Made by a program: the position numbers and the translations under genes. Below are positions 17,165-25,583 of a stretch of DNA of 49,367 bases, one piece after another; within the stretch, counting starts at the first letter, position 1, and each line of letters opens with the position of its first letter. The notes below the pieces were generated by a model. It worked only from the letters and a program-made list of their open reading frames with translations, had not been told where the DNA came from and ran no database searches. Where the stretch lies: the NCBI GenBank assembly GCA_903912405.1, contig CAIWHF010000123.1, forward strand, positions 1 to 49,367, in the 5' to 3' direction. This DNA is from an uncultured Bacteroidota bacterium. Lineage in GTDB: Bacteria; Bacteroidota; Bacteroidia; Chitinophagales; Chitinophagaceae.

Positions 17165-18330
17165 TGGTAGTTAATTGTAATTTCTTTTGCTATAGCTTTA
17201 GCTTTTTCTACAAGGGAATCTATAGGCGTTTCTAGCGTATCGTACGTAAGCGCTACACCCATTCTCCTGTAGGGTCGAGTGCTCGGTTTGCCAAATAATT
17301 TTACATCTGAACGAGGATGAAGTAAAGCGTTCTCAACACCTTTAATGTCAAAATCTGTACTTGTTTCGCTCGCTAAAATAACAGCACTTGCTGCGGCTTT
17401 TTCTTGTATGATTTGCGGAATAGGTAAACCTAAAATAGCTCTGGCATGCAATTCAAATTCATTAAAATTTTGAGCTCCAGCTAAAGTCACCATGCCCGTA
17501 TCGTGCGGTCGTGGCGATAGTTCGGAGAAATAAACCCCTTCATCGGTTAAGAAAAACTCAACACCCCAAATACCATAACCACCCAATGCTTCCGTAACCT
17601 TAGCCGCCATATGTTGAGCCGATATAATATCTTGTTCCTGCATTATACAGGGTTGCCAGCTTTCTCTATAATCGCCTTTTTCTTGTCGGTGACCAATGGG
17701 TGCGCAAAATAAAGTGGGGCCATTTTTTTGAGTAACCGTAAGCAAGGTTATCTCTGCATAAAAATTTACAAATCCTTCTACAATCACTTCTTGCAAATCG
17801 CCGCGTGAACCTTCTAAGGCATATTGCCATGAAGTAAGTATATCATCTTCTTTCTTAATAACACTTTGTCCTTTACCACTACTGCTCATCAAAGGTTTTA
17901 CTACACAGGGTATACCTATTTGTGCAACGGCTTCTTTAAATGCTTCTAAATTTGTAGCATATCGATACGGCGCTGTCTTTACCCCAAGTTCTTTAGCCGC
18001 TAAGTCTCGAATAGCTTTTCTATTCATCGTAAAATTAGCTGCTTTTGCACTGGGCACAACGGTATATCCTTGTTGCTCATAGTCATAAAAGCGCTCGGTA
18101 CGAATAGCTTCAATTTCTGGAACAATATAATGAGGTTGGTGTTTTTTGATAACAGCATCCAGTGCATTGCCATCGAGCATATTAATAACTTCAAATTCAT
18201 GCGCTACTTGCATAGCCGGAGCATTAGCATAACTATCCACTGCAATTACATATTGCCCTAATCGTTGAAGTGCGATCACTAATTCCTTTCCTAGTTCACC
18301 CGAACCGAGTAGTACAATTTTCTTTTGCAT
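17161..18330 (-). CDS. purT: Formate-dependent GAR transformylase 2
   Basis: 389 residues from the ATG at 18330 (MQKKIVLLGSGELGKELVIA); nine extra residues upstream in frame overlap the promoter box and are left out. PurT makes formyl-GAR from GAR, formate and ATP, replacing the folate-dependent PurN step after PurD. Diagnostic segments are the N-terminal LLGSGELGKE, VPEIEAIRTERF, the ATP-grasp loop VVKPLMSSSGKGQSV, GVEFFLTDEGVYFSELSPRP and HDTGMVTLAGAQNFNEFELH. It is divergent from the glycosyltransferase gene, with oppositely directed -7 boxes between them, and its stop overlaps the epimerase stop by 4 nt. purD is also in this window (2363-3643) but not linked. Confidence 0.96.
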   Translation of the reverse strand: MQKKIVLLGSGELGKELVIALQRLGQYVIAVDSYANAPAMQVAHEFEVINMLDGNALDAVIKKHQPHYIVPEIEAIRTERFYDYEQQGYTVVPSAKAANFTMNRKAIRDLAAKELGVKTAPYRYATNLEAFKEAVAQIGIPCVVKPLMSSSGKGQSVIKKEDDILTSWQYALEGSRGDLQEVIVEGFVNFYAEITLLTVTQKNGPTLFCAPIGHRQEKGDYRESWQPCIMQEQDIISAQHMAAKVTEALGGYGIWGVEFFLTDEGVYFSELSPRPHDTGMVTLAGAQNFNEFELHARAILGLPIPQIIQEKAAASAVILASETSTDFDIKGVENALLHPRSDVKLFGKPSTRPYRRMGVALTYDTLETPIDSLVEKAKAIAKEITINYH

Positions 18331-18346
18331 GGTTATGAATTTAAAA

Positions 18347-18354
18347 CAAATATA
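18347..18354 (-). promoter_or_regulatory. -7 promoter box for purT
   Basis: Minus-strand TATATTTG fits TAnnTTTG, 16 nt before the purT ATG at 18330. The -33 element is not evident. Confidence 0.5.
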
Positions 18355-18401
18355 CAATTAGATTTTTATTGCTCCGAGCGCTTACTCTTTACTAATTTAA
18401 A

Positions 18402-18409
18402 TACCTTTG
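18402..18409 (+). promoter_or_regulatory. -7 promoter box for the GT39-like glycosyltransferase
   Basis: TACCTTTG matches TAnnTTTG exactly and lies 14 nt before the ATG at 18424. It is identical to the box before the metallophosphoesterase gene. It argues against the longer in-frame start at 18325. Confidence 0.5.
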
Positions 18410-18423
18410 TCGAAACCAATAGC

Positions 18424-19839
18424 ATGCAACTTTTAAAGAAGAATCTATCCACTATTTTATTTGCAATAGGTTTGTTGCTGTTTGTAACGTATCAATATTC
18501 CTTTTTAGCAACCCCTTATTTTTGGGATGAATTGGGGGTGTATATTCCAGCGGCACAACATATGAAGGATGCGGGCACTATTAGTTTAATGCCATCGAGT
18601 TTAGATCCACTCTATTCAAGAGGGCATCCTTTATTATATACTTTTTTAAACGCTAGTGCGTTTCGTTTTTTTGGAGATCGGGTAGTGGTTGCCCACTCCT
18701 TAGCCTTACTATTTGCGGTATTAGTGCTGCTTTCTTTTTATTATATCCTTAGTAGCTTGTTCACTAAAAGAATCGCCTTGCTTTCTTGTTGGATAGTAGC
18801 AGTGCAGCCTCTTTTTGTAGCCATGTCAATAGTGAGTTTGCCCGAAATGTGCCTAAGCTTGTTCTTGCTCTGGGCTATATGGGCTTTAATTAAAGAGCAT
18901 TGGCTACTCTTTGCTATCATGAGTACCTTGGCTATATTAACGAAAGAATCTGCAATCGTTATTGTTGGAGTTGCGTTCTCTTTTGTTGTAATCAAACAGC
19001 ATTTGATGGATAAGACTTATAGTCGTCAACAAATTCGATGGGCACTGCTATTTGCTTCTACGCCTATGTTTTTTTATGCGTTGTTTTTAGGTATACAACG
19101 AATTCAAAATGGCTGGTTTTTCTTTCCGGAGCATATTGGCTATTTGCATTTTAATATTGTTGGTTTTTTTGATACCAATTGGCTGATGTGCAAACAGTTC
19201 TTTTTTAATAAAAGTAATTTCATTATTGGTAGTGCTGCCTTTGTAAGCCTTGCGTATAATTTAATTTATTATAAAAAAGCCAATACCTTTAGTTTTGTTG
19301 TAATATCCTTTATTATCATTTCCATGTTCTTCTCTAATGTCAATTTCTATATGCAGCGTTACTTGCTTATCATCTTGCCATGGGTTGTGGTGTTGGGAAT
19401 GGTGGCTATAGAAAATGCACTAAAGATGTATTTAAAAGTGCCAACATGGAGAGCACCTATTTTATGGATAGTAGTTGTAGTTTCTTGCGGGCTGGCAATT
19501 ATCCATTGGGATTCGAATACCTTTAATGACACCTGCGATACCTCTTATAGAAAAACAGTTTCCTTGGTGCAACAAACTGCCGATTGGCTTCAACAGCAAC
19601 CTTGGAATCAGCAAAGGATAGAAGCCAATTTTCCTATTTATCAGGCCTTGCAAGAACCCCGAAATGGATATGTAAAAAAGCCCTTAAATATTGCTGTCAA
19701 TTTTCAAGAAAAGTGTAAGTATGGTATCTTTTTCAAGACCAAGGGTATTTGGGATCCATTAAGGGAACATAGTTACCTTAAAACGTTGCAGCTTTTTAAA
19801 AATGATTTTGCTGAAGTTAGGGTGGTAGAATTTTACTAA
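18424..19839 (+). CDS. GT39/ArnT-like integral membrane glycosyltransferase
   Basis: 471 residues from the ATG at 18424 (MQLLKKNLSTILFAIGLLLF); a frame extending to 18325 would overlap the purT start and the promoter box. The protein has about ten hydrophobic helices. The first periplasmic loop carries ATPYFWDELGVYIPAAQHM, where the Asp-Glu pair matches the acidic catalytic site of ArnT/PMT-type GT-C enzymes. RGHPLLYTFLNAS follows and resembles the 'HPP' segment of the family. Such enzymes move a sugar from a polyprenyl-phosphate carrier to lipid or protein outside the inner membrane. Donor and acceptor are unknown. The C-terminal 80 residues are soluble and probably periplasmic. No operon partner is seen. 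Confidence 0.82.
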   Translation: MQLLKKNLSTILFAIGLLLFVTYQYSFLATPYFWDELGVYIPAAQHMKDAGTISLMPSSLDPLYSRGHPLLYTFLNASAFRFFGDRVVVAHSLALLFAVLVLLSFYYILSSLFTKRIALLSCWIVAVQPLFVAMSIVSLPEMCLSLFLLWAIWALIKEHWLLFAIMSTLAILTKESAIVIVGVAFSFVVIKQHLMDKTYSRQQIRWALLFASTPMFFYALFLGIQRIQNGWFFFPEHIGYLHFNIVGFFDTNWLMCKQFFFNKSNFIIGSAAFVSLAYNLIYYKKANTFSFVVISFIIISMFFSNVNFYMQRYLLIILPWVVVLGMVAIENALKMYLKVPTWRAPILWIVVVVSCGLAIIHWDSNTFNDTCDTSYRKTVSLVQQTADWLQQQPWNQQRIEANFPIYQALQEPRNGYVKKPLNIAVNFQEKCKYGIFFKTKGIWDPLREHSYLKTLQLFKNDFAEVRVVEFY

Positions 19840-19915
19840 ACACCCTATATAATTGCTAAAATTATAGGTCTTACTAATTTATATTACTTAACTTAGTGAC
19901 TCTTTATTTCCAAGT

Positions 19916-22900
19916 ATGGGATACCAACAACTCAAACCACTTTTTGCCTTTCTATTGTTGTTTTTTATAGCTACAATAGGTCGTGCGCAAACAGCAAATT
20001 TTACGGCTAATGTAACTAGTGGATGCGCTCCCATGTTGGTGCAATTTACAAGTACCTCTACGGGTACAAATGCGGCTACAACCTATCAATGGAGTTTTGG
20101 CAATACCGTTAGTTCTGTATTACAAAATCCTTCTACAACCTATTCTAATCCGGGAACCTATACCGTTACCCTAACGGTTGCAAATGGACCAGGCAGTACA
20201 AATACAAAAACCATCACCAATTATATCACCGTATTGCCGGCACCGCAAGTGAGCTATACGACCAATTTAAATGCTACTTGTCCAGGATCGGCTATTCAAT
20301 TTACCAATACTTCTGTTAATGGAGTTGCTGGAGCGGCAACCTATTTGTGGAATTTTGGCGATGGCAATTCAGCTAATACCGCCAATCCATTACATACCTT
20401 TGCTTTGCCGGGTACGTATAATATTACCTTGCAAGTGACCAATAATGCAGGTTGCACTAAAACGCGATTAGATACCAACCGTATTTTAATTTATACGCCT
20501 CCAAGCGGAACCTTTTCGGCTAATGCTACGCAATTTTGTAATGCGCCTCAAACGATTAATTTTACAAGCGCAATCACGGGATCTGGTCCTTTTACCTATG
20601 CTTGGAATTTTGGAGATAATACAACGGGTGTAGGGGCTACCACTTCGCATACCTATACGAGTAATGGTGTTTATACGGTTAAATTAGTTGTTACGGATGT
20701 GAATGGTTGTAAGGACACGATTATTAATTCGAATTTTATAAATCTATCGGCTCCTCAAGCGCAATTCTCGGCTCCAACAAGCGCTTGCCAATTAGCGCCT
20801 GTTAATTTTACTAATACCACCAATACCGCCATTACAGGATTTGTTTGGCTCTTTGGCGATGGCGATACGGCAATGCAATACAGCCCTACGCATACCTATT
20901 TAAATGCAGGAACCTATACGGTGAAACTAGTGGCTATTAATGGTGCTTGCACTGATACGGTTTCGCATACGATTATAATCAATCCTAAACCTGTTGCCAA
21001 TTTTACAGTGGCTACTACGGGTACATGTCCCGCGCCACAAACTATTTCTTTTTTAAACATGAGCACTAATACAACTACCTATGTGTGGTCGTTTGGTGAT
21101 GGCACATCTTCTACGGCTAGTAATCCTGCTCATTTATATACGAGCGATTCTTTTTATACCGTAAAGCTCATCGCTTCTAATAGTTTTGGTTGCTATGATT
21201 CTATTACGATTACAGATGCAGTAAAAATATATCCCTTACGCCTAGAAGCTTTGCCCAATAAATTAGATGGATGTATTCCGCTTGCCATCACTTTCCAAGG
21301 TTATTTACAAACGCGCAACCCACCTTCGCAACCCGTTTGGAATGGGGTATATCCATTTGGTATTGCTTCTTATAGTTGGTCTTTTGGCGACAACACCTTT
21401 TCTACTGCTGCAAACCCAACGCATACCTATACAACGGTTGGGGTGTTTTGGGTGAAGCTAACAGCCGTTACATTTAATGGATGCACGGTTGTTGATTCGT
21501 TTCAGGTTGCTGCGGGTAGTCCACCTACAGCCAATTTTACCTACGCACCGAGCACGGTTTGTTTACGCGATAGCGTTCATTTTATTAATACTAGTACGAA
21601 CGCAACTGCATACTATTGGTTTTTTGGCGACTCAGGATCAAGTGGTGATGTAAGTCCGTATTATCATTATAATTATCCTGGTGTATTTACGGTGAAATTG
21701 ATGGCACTCAATAATGGTTGTAAAGATTCTATAATAAAGACAAATATCATTACGGCATTAGGTCCAAAGTCGATTCCTAATTTCACATATGATTGTGCTA
21801 ATCCATTATTAGTGCATTTTGCGGATAGTTCTATTTTATCAACTTCGCATACGTGGTTTTTTGGCGATGGACAAAGTTCTACAGCCAATCATCCCAATCA
21901 CACCTATGCTAGCTTGGGCACCTATCAAGTGATGTTGGTGGCGCAAAATAGTACAACCGGTTGTATTGATACCAATCATACAGTGGTGCAACTCATTGCC
22001 TCTAATCCAAATTTTATTGCAACCGATACTACGCTCTGCAAAAAGCAAGTTATTACCTTATCGGCGATAGATACGCAAAATATTGTGCAATACAATTGGA
22101 CCAATAACTGGGGTTCCTTTCAAGACACAACTTTTTCTATCATCGATTCATTTCCATATGTAGGAGCGTATACAATTAAATTAATTACTGTAGATAAGCA
22201 TAATTGTAGAGATACCATTACCAAAACAAATTATATTAAAGTAGCTTGGCCTAATGTTAGTTTCGGAGCAACTCCATTAATTGGTTGCACGCCCATGACG
22301 GTTGTTTTTAGTGATTCAACCACTAATATCCCTGGCGTTCAGCTCACTACTCGAAAATGGTATTGGGGAGATGCAACACAAAATACCTATTTTGGCCCCA
22401 TAGCCAATCATACGTATATCAATCCGGGTTTGTATACGGTTAAGTTAATTGTGTCGGATACATTTGGGTGTAAGGACTCGCTCACAAAAAATAACTATAT
22501 CGATGCACGGCATCCACAACCATTATTTTTTGCAGACGATACCACCGCTTGTATTGGACAGGTTATTAATTTTACAAATCTTACAGTGGCAAGTACAGGC
22601 ACTACATATCAATGGTATTTTGGCGACGGCACTAGTGCTACTTCATATAATCCATCGCATGGTTATACCGCTACGGGATTGTATACCGTGAAGTTAATTG
22701 CAACAGATCCTATTGGATGTAAAGACTCTTTTATAAGAGTTAATAATATAAGTATTACAAAACCGATAGCGAGTTTCACCGTCAGTGATTCTATAGCTAT
22801 TTGTCCACCTTTATTAGTGCAGTTTACCAATACGTCACAGAATGCATTAAGTTATGCATGGTCTTTTGGTAATGCTAATTCGTCTATAGCTACCAACCCC

Positions 22901-24490
22901 ACAAATCCTTATAACAGTCCGGGTTTATATACGATCCGTTTGATTGCTACCAATGCTAGTGGCTGTACGGATACGGCTTTTAAACAAGTGAAGGTGTTGG
23001 GATATGCCGGTGCATTCTCTTACACTACCACCTCTGGTTGTGCGCCCTTAACAGTTTCGTTTACAGCAAACATTAGTAATGTGCCGTCTCTAATTTGGGA
23101 TTTTAGTGATGGCGTTACACAAAATAGTAATGGTGTATTGACCGTAATGCATACATATAATACGCCTGGCGCCTATGTGCCAAAAATTTTAGTTAGTGAT
23201 GGAATGGGTTGCGTTGCTTCTAGTATTGGATTAGATACTATAAAAGTAAATGCTGTTTTTTCGGGCTTTAAAACTAATCCATTCCCGATTTGTGAAAAAG
23301 CAGCTGTGACCTTTATAGATACTTCAAAGAGTTTGTATGCTACGGTCAATGCTTGGTCATGGACTACTTCCAATGCCTTGTCAAGCACTTTAGCACAACC
23401 AGTATTTAGTTTTCCAACAGCTGGTCTATATACCGTTAAATTAATAGCAAGTGATGCAATGGGTTGCAAGGATTCTATTATCAAACAAATAAAAGTAGAA
23501 ACGCTTCCTGTTATTAATGCAGGTAAAGACACCGTAATTTGTTTGGGTGATGCGGTTCAACTTCAAGCTTCAGGTGGTATTGCATATGCTTGGAATGCCG
23601 TAGCTACGCTATCTTGTTTGAATTGTGCGGCACCCTTGGCTACTCCAACAACTGTTACAAAATATGTAGTTTTTGGTACGGATAATAATGGATGTGTAAA
23701 TAAAGATACGGTTCAAATTTCTTTGAAAACAAAAACTGATTTCTTTGTAAAATCCGATACGGCTATTTGTAAAGGGCATTCAGCCAATTTATTTGCATAC
23801 GGAGCAAATCAATATATATGGTCGCCAAGTAGTAGTTTGAATAATGCGCTTATACCTAATCCTATAGCTACGCCTTCAGCAACGCAAATTTATAAAGTAC
23901 TCGGATATGAAGGTGCTTGTTTTCCCGATTCGCTCTTTGTGAAAGTGACCATCATGCCGCGTCCTATTGTAAATGCAGGAGCCAATCAACAAATTACGGC
24001 AGGCGATCTTTTGTATTTGTATGGCTCAGGCACCAATGTTATTCACTATCAGTGGTTGCCAAGTGCGGGTATAAATTGCGACACCTGTGCATATACTAGT
24101 GTATATCCTAAGCAGTCCGGATCATATAGTTTAATTGGTACTAATAGTTTTGGATGTACAGATACTAGTAGCATGCAAGTAAGAGTATTATGCCAAGCTG
24201 AACAAGTATTTATTCCCAATTCATTTACCCCAAATGGTGATGGGCATAATGATGTCTTTTATCCAAGAGGTAAGGGCTTGAGCATCATTACATCATTTAA
24301 AATTTTTGATCGTTGGGGCGAATTAATATTTGAACGCAATAATATTCAAACAGATGATCCGAGTGTTGGATGGGATGGCGAGTTTAGAGGCGTAGTATTA
24401 AGTCCGGATGTATATGTATATATCATGGAGGCCATTTGTGAAACAGGCGAACCGATAAATTGGAAAGGGGATATCATGATCATGCGATAA
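19916..24490 (+). CDS. Giant PKD-repeat surface protein with T9SS type-B (CHU_C) sorting domain
   Basis: 1524 residues. A signal peptide spans residues 1-25 (ending IGRAQ). About 14 tandem PKD-like modules follow, each centred on a W-x-F-G-D/N core such as YLWNFGDGNS, YAWNFGDNTT, YVWSFGDGTS, HTWFFGDGQS and YQWYFGDGTS. Two modules are degenerate (YNWTNNWGSF, NAWSWTTSNA). Three Ig-like modules with 'AGKDTVICLGDAVQL'-type openings follow. The end, about 1431-1524, is the gliding-motility-associated C-terminal domain (IPNSFTPNGDGHNDVF, FKIFDRWGELIFE, SPDVYVYIMEAIC), the T9SS type-B signal. The product is expected to cross the outer membrane through the T9SS and stay on the surface as an adhesin- or SprB-like filament. 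The partner PorP/SprF gene follows 10 nt later. Many Cys, often one pair per module, may form disulphides. Confidence 0.93.
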   Translation: MGYQQLKPLFAFLLLFFIATIGRAQTANFTANVTSGCAPMLVQFTSTSTGTNAATTYQWSFGNTVSSVLQNPSTTYSNPGTYTVTLTVANGPGSTNTKTITNYITVLPAPQVSYTTNLNATCPGSAIQFTNTSVNGVAGAATYLWNFGDGNSANTANPLHTFALPGTYNITLQVTNNAGCTKTRLDTNRILIYTPPSGTFSANATQFCNAPQTINFTSAITGSGPFTYAWNFGDNTTGVGATTSHTYTSNGVYTVKLVVTDVNGCKDTIINSNFINLSAPQAQFSAPTSACQLAPVNFTNTTNTAITGFVWLFGDGDTAMQYSPTHTYLNAGTYTVKLVAINGACTDTVSHTIIINPKPVANFTVATTGTCPAPQTISFLNMSTNTTTYVWSFGDGTSSTASNPAHLYTSDSFYTVKLIASNSFGCYDSITITDAVKIYPLRLEALPNKLDGCIPLAITFQGYLQTRNPPSQPVWNGVYPFGIASYSWSFGDNTFSTAANPTHTYTTVGVFWVKLTAVTFNGCTVVDSFQVAAGSPPTANFTYAPSTVCLRDSVHFINTSTNATAYYWFFGDSGSSGDVSPYYHYNYPGVFTVKLMALNNGCKDSIIKTNIITALGPKSIPNFTYDCANPLLVHFADSSILSTSHTWFFGDGQSSTANHPNHTYASLGTYQVMLVAQNSTTGCIDTNHTVVQLIASNPNFIATDTTLCKKQVITLSAIDTQNIVQYNWTNNWGSFQDTTFSIIDSFPYVGAYTIKLITVDKHNCRDTITKTNYIKVAWPNVSFGATPLIGCTPMTVVFSDSTTNIPGVQLTTRKWYWGDATQNTYFGPIANHTYINPGLYTVKLIVSDTFGCKDSLTKNNYIDARHPQPLFFADDTTACIGQVINFTNLTVASTGTTYQWYFGDGTSATSYNPSHGYTATGLYTVKLIATDPIGCKDSFIRVNNISITKPIASFTVSDSIAICPPLLVQFTNTSQNALSYAWSFGNANSSIATNPTNPYNSPGLYTIRLIATNASGCTDTAFKQVKVLGYAGAFSYTTTSGCAPLTVSFTANISNVPSLIWDFSDGVTQNSNGVLTVMHTYNTPGAYVPKILVSDGMGCVASSIGLDTIKVNAVFSGFKTNPFPICEKAAVTFIDTSKSLYATVNAWSWTTSNALSSTLAQPVFSFPTAGLYTVKLIASDAMGCKDSIIKQIKVETLPVINAGKDTVICLGDAVQLQASGGIAYAWNAVATLSCLNCAAPLATPTTVTKYVVFGTDNNGCVNKDTVQISLKTKTDFFVKSDTAICKGHSANLFAYGANQYIWSPSSSLNNALIPNPIATPSATQIYKVLGYEGACFPDSLFVKVTIMPRPIVNAGANQQITAGDLLYLYGSGTNVIHYQWLPSAGINCDTCAYTSVYPKQSGSYSLIGTNSFGCTDTSSMQVRVLCQAEQVFIPNSFTPNGDGHNDVFYPRGKGLSIITSFKIFDRWGELIFERNNIQTDDPSVGWDGEFRGVVLSPDVYVYIMEAICETGEPINWKGDIMIMR

Positions 24491-24500
24491 AGAATACACT

Positions 24501-25535
24501 ATGATGAAGATGATAAGATTTGTATTAATTATGTTAGGAATGATGGTGGCTGTGGTAACTCAGGCGCAGGATATTCATTTTTCACAATTTTATGAAAGTA
24601 CTATTTTACGAAATCCTTCCTTAATAGGTTTGTTTGAAGGAGCCTATAAAATAAGTACCTTAAACAAATCGCAGTGGCAAAGTATAAGCAAGCCTTACCA
24701 AACGAACTTGGTAAATGCAGAAATTCGCGTGCCTATCAATAAAAGTGCTGAAGATGTAATCAGTTTTGGACTTACATTTTTTGCCGATAAAGCAGGTACT
24801 GCACAATTAAAAACACAAGCAGTTTATCCGTGTATAAATTACAGTAAATCTTTAGGTGGATTTCACAATGAATATATTTCTTTAGGATTTACCATTGGAT
24901 ATTTGCAACGCAATTTTGATATAAGCAAACTTACCTTCAACGAGCAGTATTTTAATAGTGCTTTCAATGCAAGTAATGCCAATGGGGAGAATATTACGAA
25001 TACTAATAGTAGTCAGCTAGATGTTGGTGTTGGGCTTAATTATAGTAGAAGCTTCGGATATGAAAATGGCAGTAGTTTTTATTTGGGTGCTGCTGCCTAC
25101 CATTTAAATCAACCTAAATCAAATTTCACTGCAAGTGAATTAACAGTGCCCATGCGCTTTAATGTAAACATGGGATGGGCGAGTGCTATTGGAGAATTTT
25201 GGAATATGCAATTACTAACGAATGCTTGTGTGCAAGGTGCTTATTTAGAAAGCACCAGTGGCTTATTGTTTAATTATAGAACAGTTGACCGAGATTATAA
25301 AACGGAATTCATTTTACAATTAGGAACTTTATATCGTTTTCAAGACGCTATCATACCTACTGTTAAATGTGTTTATAGATCATATCAACTGGGCTTGAGT
25401 TATGATATTAATGTATCTTCCTTGAAATCGGCAAGCAGCATGCGCGGCGGCTTAGAATGCTCCTTAGCGCTGCTGGGCGTGTTTAGAAATGCGAATAGAA
25501 GTGCTAGTAAAACTATTTGTCCTCATTTCTACTAA
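24501..25535 (+). CDS. PorP/SprF-family type IX secretion membrane protein
   Basis: 344 residues. The signal peptide (about 1-22, ending VVTQAQ) is followed by the family's hallmark mature start DIHFSQFYESTILRNPSLIG. The rest is an outer-membrane barrel (SFGLTFFADKAG, YISLGFTIGYLQRNFD, YSRSFGYENGSSFYLGAAAY). SprF-type proteins sit in the outer membrane and help type-B T9SS substrates reach or stay on the surface. Its place 10 nt after the type-B PKD protein gene fits this partnership. The last bases overlap a hairpin terminator shared with the convergent sucA. Confidence 0.93.
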   Translation: MMKMIRFVLIMLGMMVAVVTQAQDIHFSQFYESTILRNPSLIGLFEGAYKISTLNKSQWQSISKPYQTNLVNAEIRVPINKSAEDVISFGLTFFADKAGTAQLKTQAVYPCINYSKSLGGFHNEYISLGFTIGYLQRNFDISKLTFNEQYFNSAFNASNANGENITNTNSSQLDVGVGLNYSRSFGYENGSSFYLGAAAYHLNQPKSNFTASELTVPMRFNVNMGWASAIGEFWNMQLLTNACVQGAYLESTSGLLFNYRTVDRDYKTEFILQLGTLYRFQDAIIPTVKCVYRSYQLGLSYDINVSSLKSASSMRGGLECSLALLGVFRNANRSASKTICPHFY

Positions 25536-25562
25536 AAGAGCCATTCATTGAATGGCTCTTTT
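25534..25562. terminator. Bidirectional terminator between the PorP/SprF gene and sucA
   Basis: The stem AAAAGAGCCATTC pairs with its complement (25534-25546 and 25550-25562) around a 3-nt loop. It is flanked by A and T runs on both sides, so it can stop transcription from either convergent gene. It begins inside the PorP/SprF stop codon. Confidence 0.8.
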
Positions 25563-25583
25563 ATTTTTTATATGAACAGGTGT

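Noticed and set aside
19844..19868. Inverted repeat CCTATATAATT / AATTATAGG after the glycosyltransferase gene as a terminator
   Set aside because: AT-rich, bulged stem with no T run; too weak to call.
23173..23532. 119-codon frame antisense to the PKD-repeat gene
   Set aside because: Entirely inside the conserved repeat gene on the other strand, with no promoter or gene-like start.
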